This document shows, one piece after another, positions 63,181-64,000 of a stretch of DNA of 64,000 nucleotides; the first letter of the stretch is position 1, and the number at the start of each line of letters is the position of its first letter. Location of the stretch: NCBI RefSeq assembly GCF_040359615.1, contig NZ_CP132942.1, forward strand, positions 2,976,001 through 3,040,000. Reading direction: 5' to 3'. The notes under the pieces were generated by a model. That model searched no databases. It saw only the letters and a list, made by a program, of their open reading frames with translations, and was not told the origin of the DNA. The stretch is from Tunturibacter psychrotolerans. GTDB taxonomy: Bacteria; Acidobacteriota; Terriglobia; Terriglobales; Acidobacteriaceae. Made by a program: the position numbers and the translations under genes.

Positions 63181-64000
63181 ATGAGGATTGGAATGTTGAC
63201 CGGTGGTGGGGATTGTCCTGGGTTGAATGCGGTGATTCGGGCTGCGGTGCGCAAGGGGATCTTGCATCATGGGGATGAGTTTGTCGGATTTATGGAGGGG
63301 TGGCGTGGTGTGCTGGATGACGTAACGATGCCGCTCACACTTGAGACAACGTCGGGCATTCTGCATCGGGGTGGGACGATTCTGCGGTCTTCGCGAACGA
63401 ATGTGAAGAAGATTCCTGGTGGATTTGAGAAGTGCGTCGAGGTTCTTGGAAAGCACAAGCTGGATGCGCTGATTGCTCTGGGTGGAGACGATACGCAGTC
63501 GATCAGCCTGGCGCTGAGCGAGAAAGGTGTTAAGTGCGTTGGCGTGCCGAAGACAATCGATAACGATCTGAATGGTACGGATGCCTGTTTCGGGTTCGAT
63601 ACGGCGGTGACAATTGCGACTGAGGCAGTCGATCGGTTGCACTCGACCGCCGAGGCGCATAACCGGGTGATCGTGTGTGAAGTGATGGGCCGCGATGCGG
63701 GATGGATTGCTATCACGGCGGGCATCGCTGGGGGGGCGGATGTGATTCTCGTGCCGGAGGTGCCGATCGATATCGAAGAGGTTTGCCGGTTGGTGAAGTA
63801 TCGGCGCGAGCACGGCAAGAAATTTTCGATTGTGGTTGCGGCTGAGGGGGCGCAGTTTCCGGAGTCGGGACAGGCGACGCACGGAACGGCTGTCGACTCG
63901 TTTGGCCATGCACGGCTGAGCGGGATTGGCCAGGCGCTGGCGGAGGAGATTGAGAAGCGGACCGGGTATGAAACCAGGAGTGTGAATCTTGGGCATACGC
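63181..64000 (+). CDS. 6-phosphofructokinase, pyrophosphate-dependent type (3' truncated by window)
   Basis: 273 codons to the window end; AAGGAGCG lies just before the ATG. The N-terminal MRIGMLTGGGDCPGLNAVIRA motif is that of the phosphofructokinase family. At the two positions that separate donors, the sequence has GGDDT (Asp where ATP enzymes have Gly in GGDGS) and PKTIDNDL (Lys where ATP enzymes have Gly in GTIDND), both hallmarks of pyrophosphate-dependent PFKs. The fructose-6-phosphate residues in VCEVMGRDAGW are intact. The enzyme would be reversible and use PPi in glycolysis or gluconeogenesis. The 198 bp before it hold no supported gene. Confidence 0.85.
   Translation, partial: MRIGMLTGGGDCPGLNAVIRAAVRKGILHHGDEFVGFMEGWRGVLDDVTMPLTLETTSGILHRGGTILRSSRTNVKKIPGGFEKCVEVLGKHKLDALIALGGDDTQSISLALSEKGVKCVGVPKTIDNDLNGTDACFGFDTAVTIATEAVDRLHSTAEAHNRVIVCEVMGRDAGWIAITAGIAGGADVILVPEVPIDIEEVCRLVKYRREHGKKFSIVVAAEGAQFPESGQATHGTAVDSFGHARLSGIGQALAEEIEKRTGYETRSVNLGHT

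Noticed and set aside
62948..63181. 77-codon plus-strand frame between the MBL hydrolase and phosphofructokinase genes
   Set aside because: It overlaps the MBL gene end, has no ribosome site and no protein-like pattern.

Overview
The window looks like a chromosomal segment of an acidobacterium (Acidobacteriota, Terriglobales/Acidobacteriaceae type). The evidence is the gene content: a VWFA-related protein of the acidobacterial type, a 1,100-residue carboxypeptidase-regulatory/TonB-dependent receptor of the Oar kind, NHL-repeat and FG-GAP/choice-of-anchor-D secreted proteins, a pro-kumamolisin (S53) protease, and several hypothetical proteins of a style typical of that phylum. No rRNA, tRNA or CRISPR array was seen. 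Genus is not decidable from the sequence alone.

Layout. 1-7 kb: the 3' end of lgt, aqpZ, a polytopic membrane protein, an SprT-like metalloprotease and a three-gene minus-strand unit (TPR lipoprotein plus two small secreted proteins), then a DUF4386 membrane protein. 7.3-25 kb: an exported-protein block with a VWFA protein, a broken S1/P1 nuclease remnant, the Oar-like receptor, an NHL/Ig-like protein, a Tat-exported phosphocholine-type phospholipase C, an S53 peptidase behind a strong promoter and long leader, and an FG-GAP/Ig protein with a recent 339-bp internal duplication. 25-32.6 kb: a decayed accessory region. It has intact islets (an NmrA-like oxidoreductase with a palindromic operator, a secreted protein, a conserved protein of unknown function, a muconolactone isomerase) among broken genes: alcohol dehydrogenase, IS6-type transposase, tyrosine recombinase, a cupin/DJ-1 chimera, and an AraC regulator with both a nonsense and a frameshift change.

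32.6-43 kb: DAHP synthase and threonine dehydrogenase, then a tightly packed plus-strand run (35.3-42.9 kb): SAM methyltransferase, DUF2064/TIGR04282 transferase, GT-C mannosyltransferase-like membrane protein, radical SAM/SPASM enzyme, GyrI-like effector-binding protein, GT2 glycosyltransferase, AIM24 protein and cytochrome P450. Four of these overlap or abut by a few bases. I cannot assign this combination to a described pathway, and it is the best candidate for an undescribed biosynthetic system here. DoxX and an ABC ATPase follow.

44.3-58.4 kb: an arginine regulon on the minus strand (argR-C-B-D-F, then argG, argH and an N-acetylglutamate synthase-type GNAT), with gltB divergent from argR. 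Two exact inverted copies of a 14-bp ARG-box-like palindrome lie between argR and gltB, tying glutamate supply to arginine synthesis. No argE/argJ and no gltD are present in the window. 58.5-64 kb: a FadR-type TetR regulator with a palindromic operator over its start, a long-chain acyl-CoA ligase, an overlapping HAD acid phosphatase, an MBL-fold hydrolase and the 5' part of a phosphofructokinase whose active-site residues are those of the pyrophosphate-dependent type.
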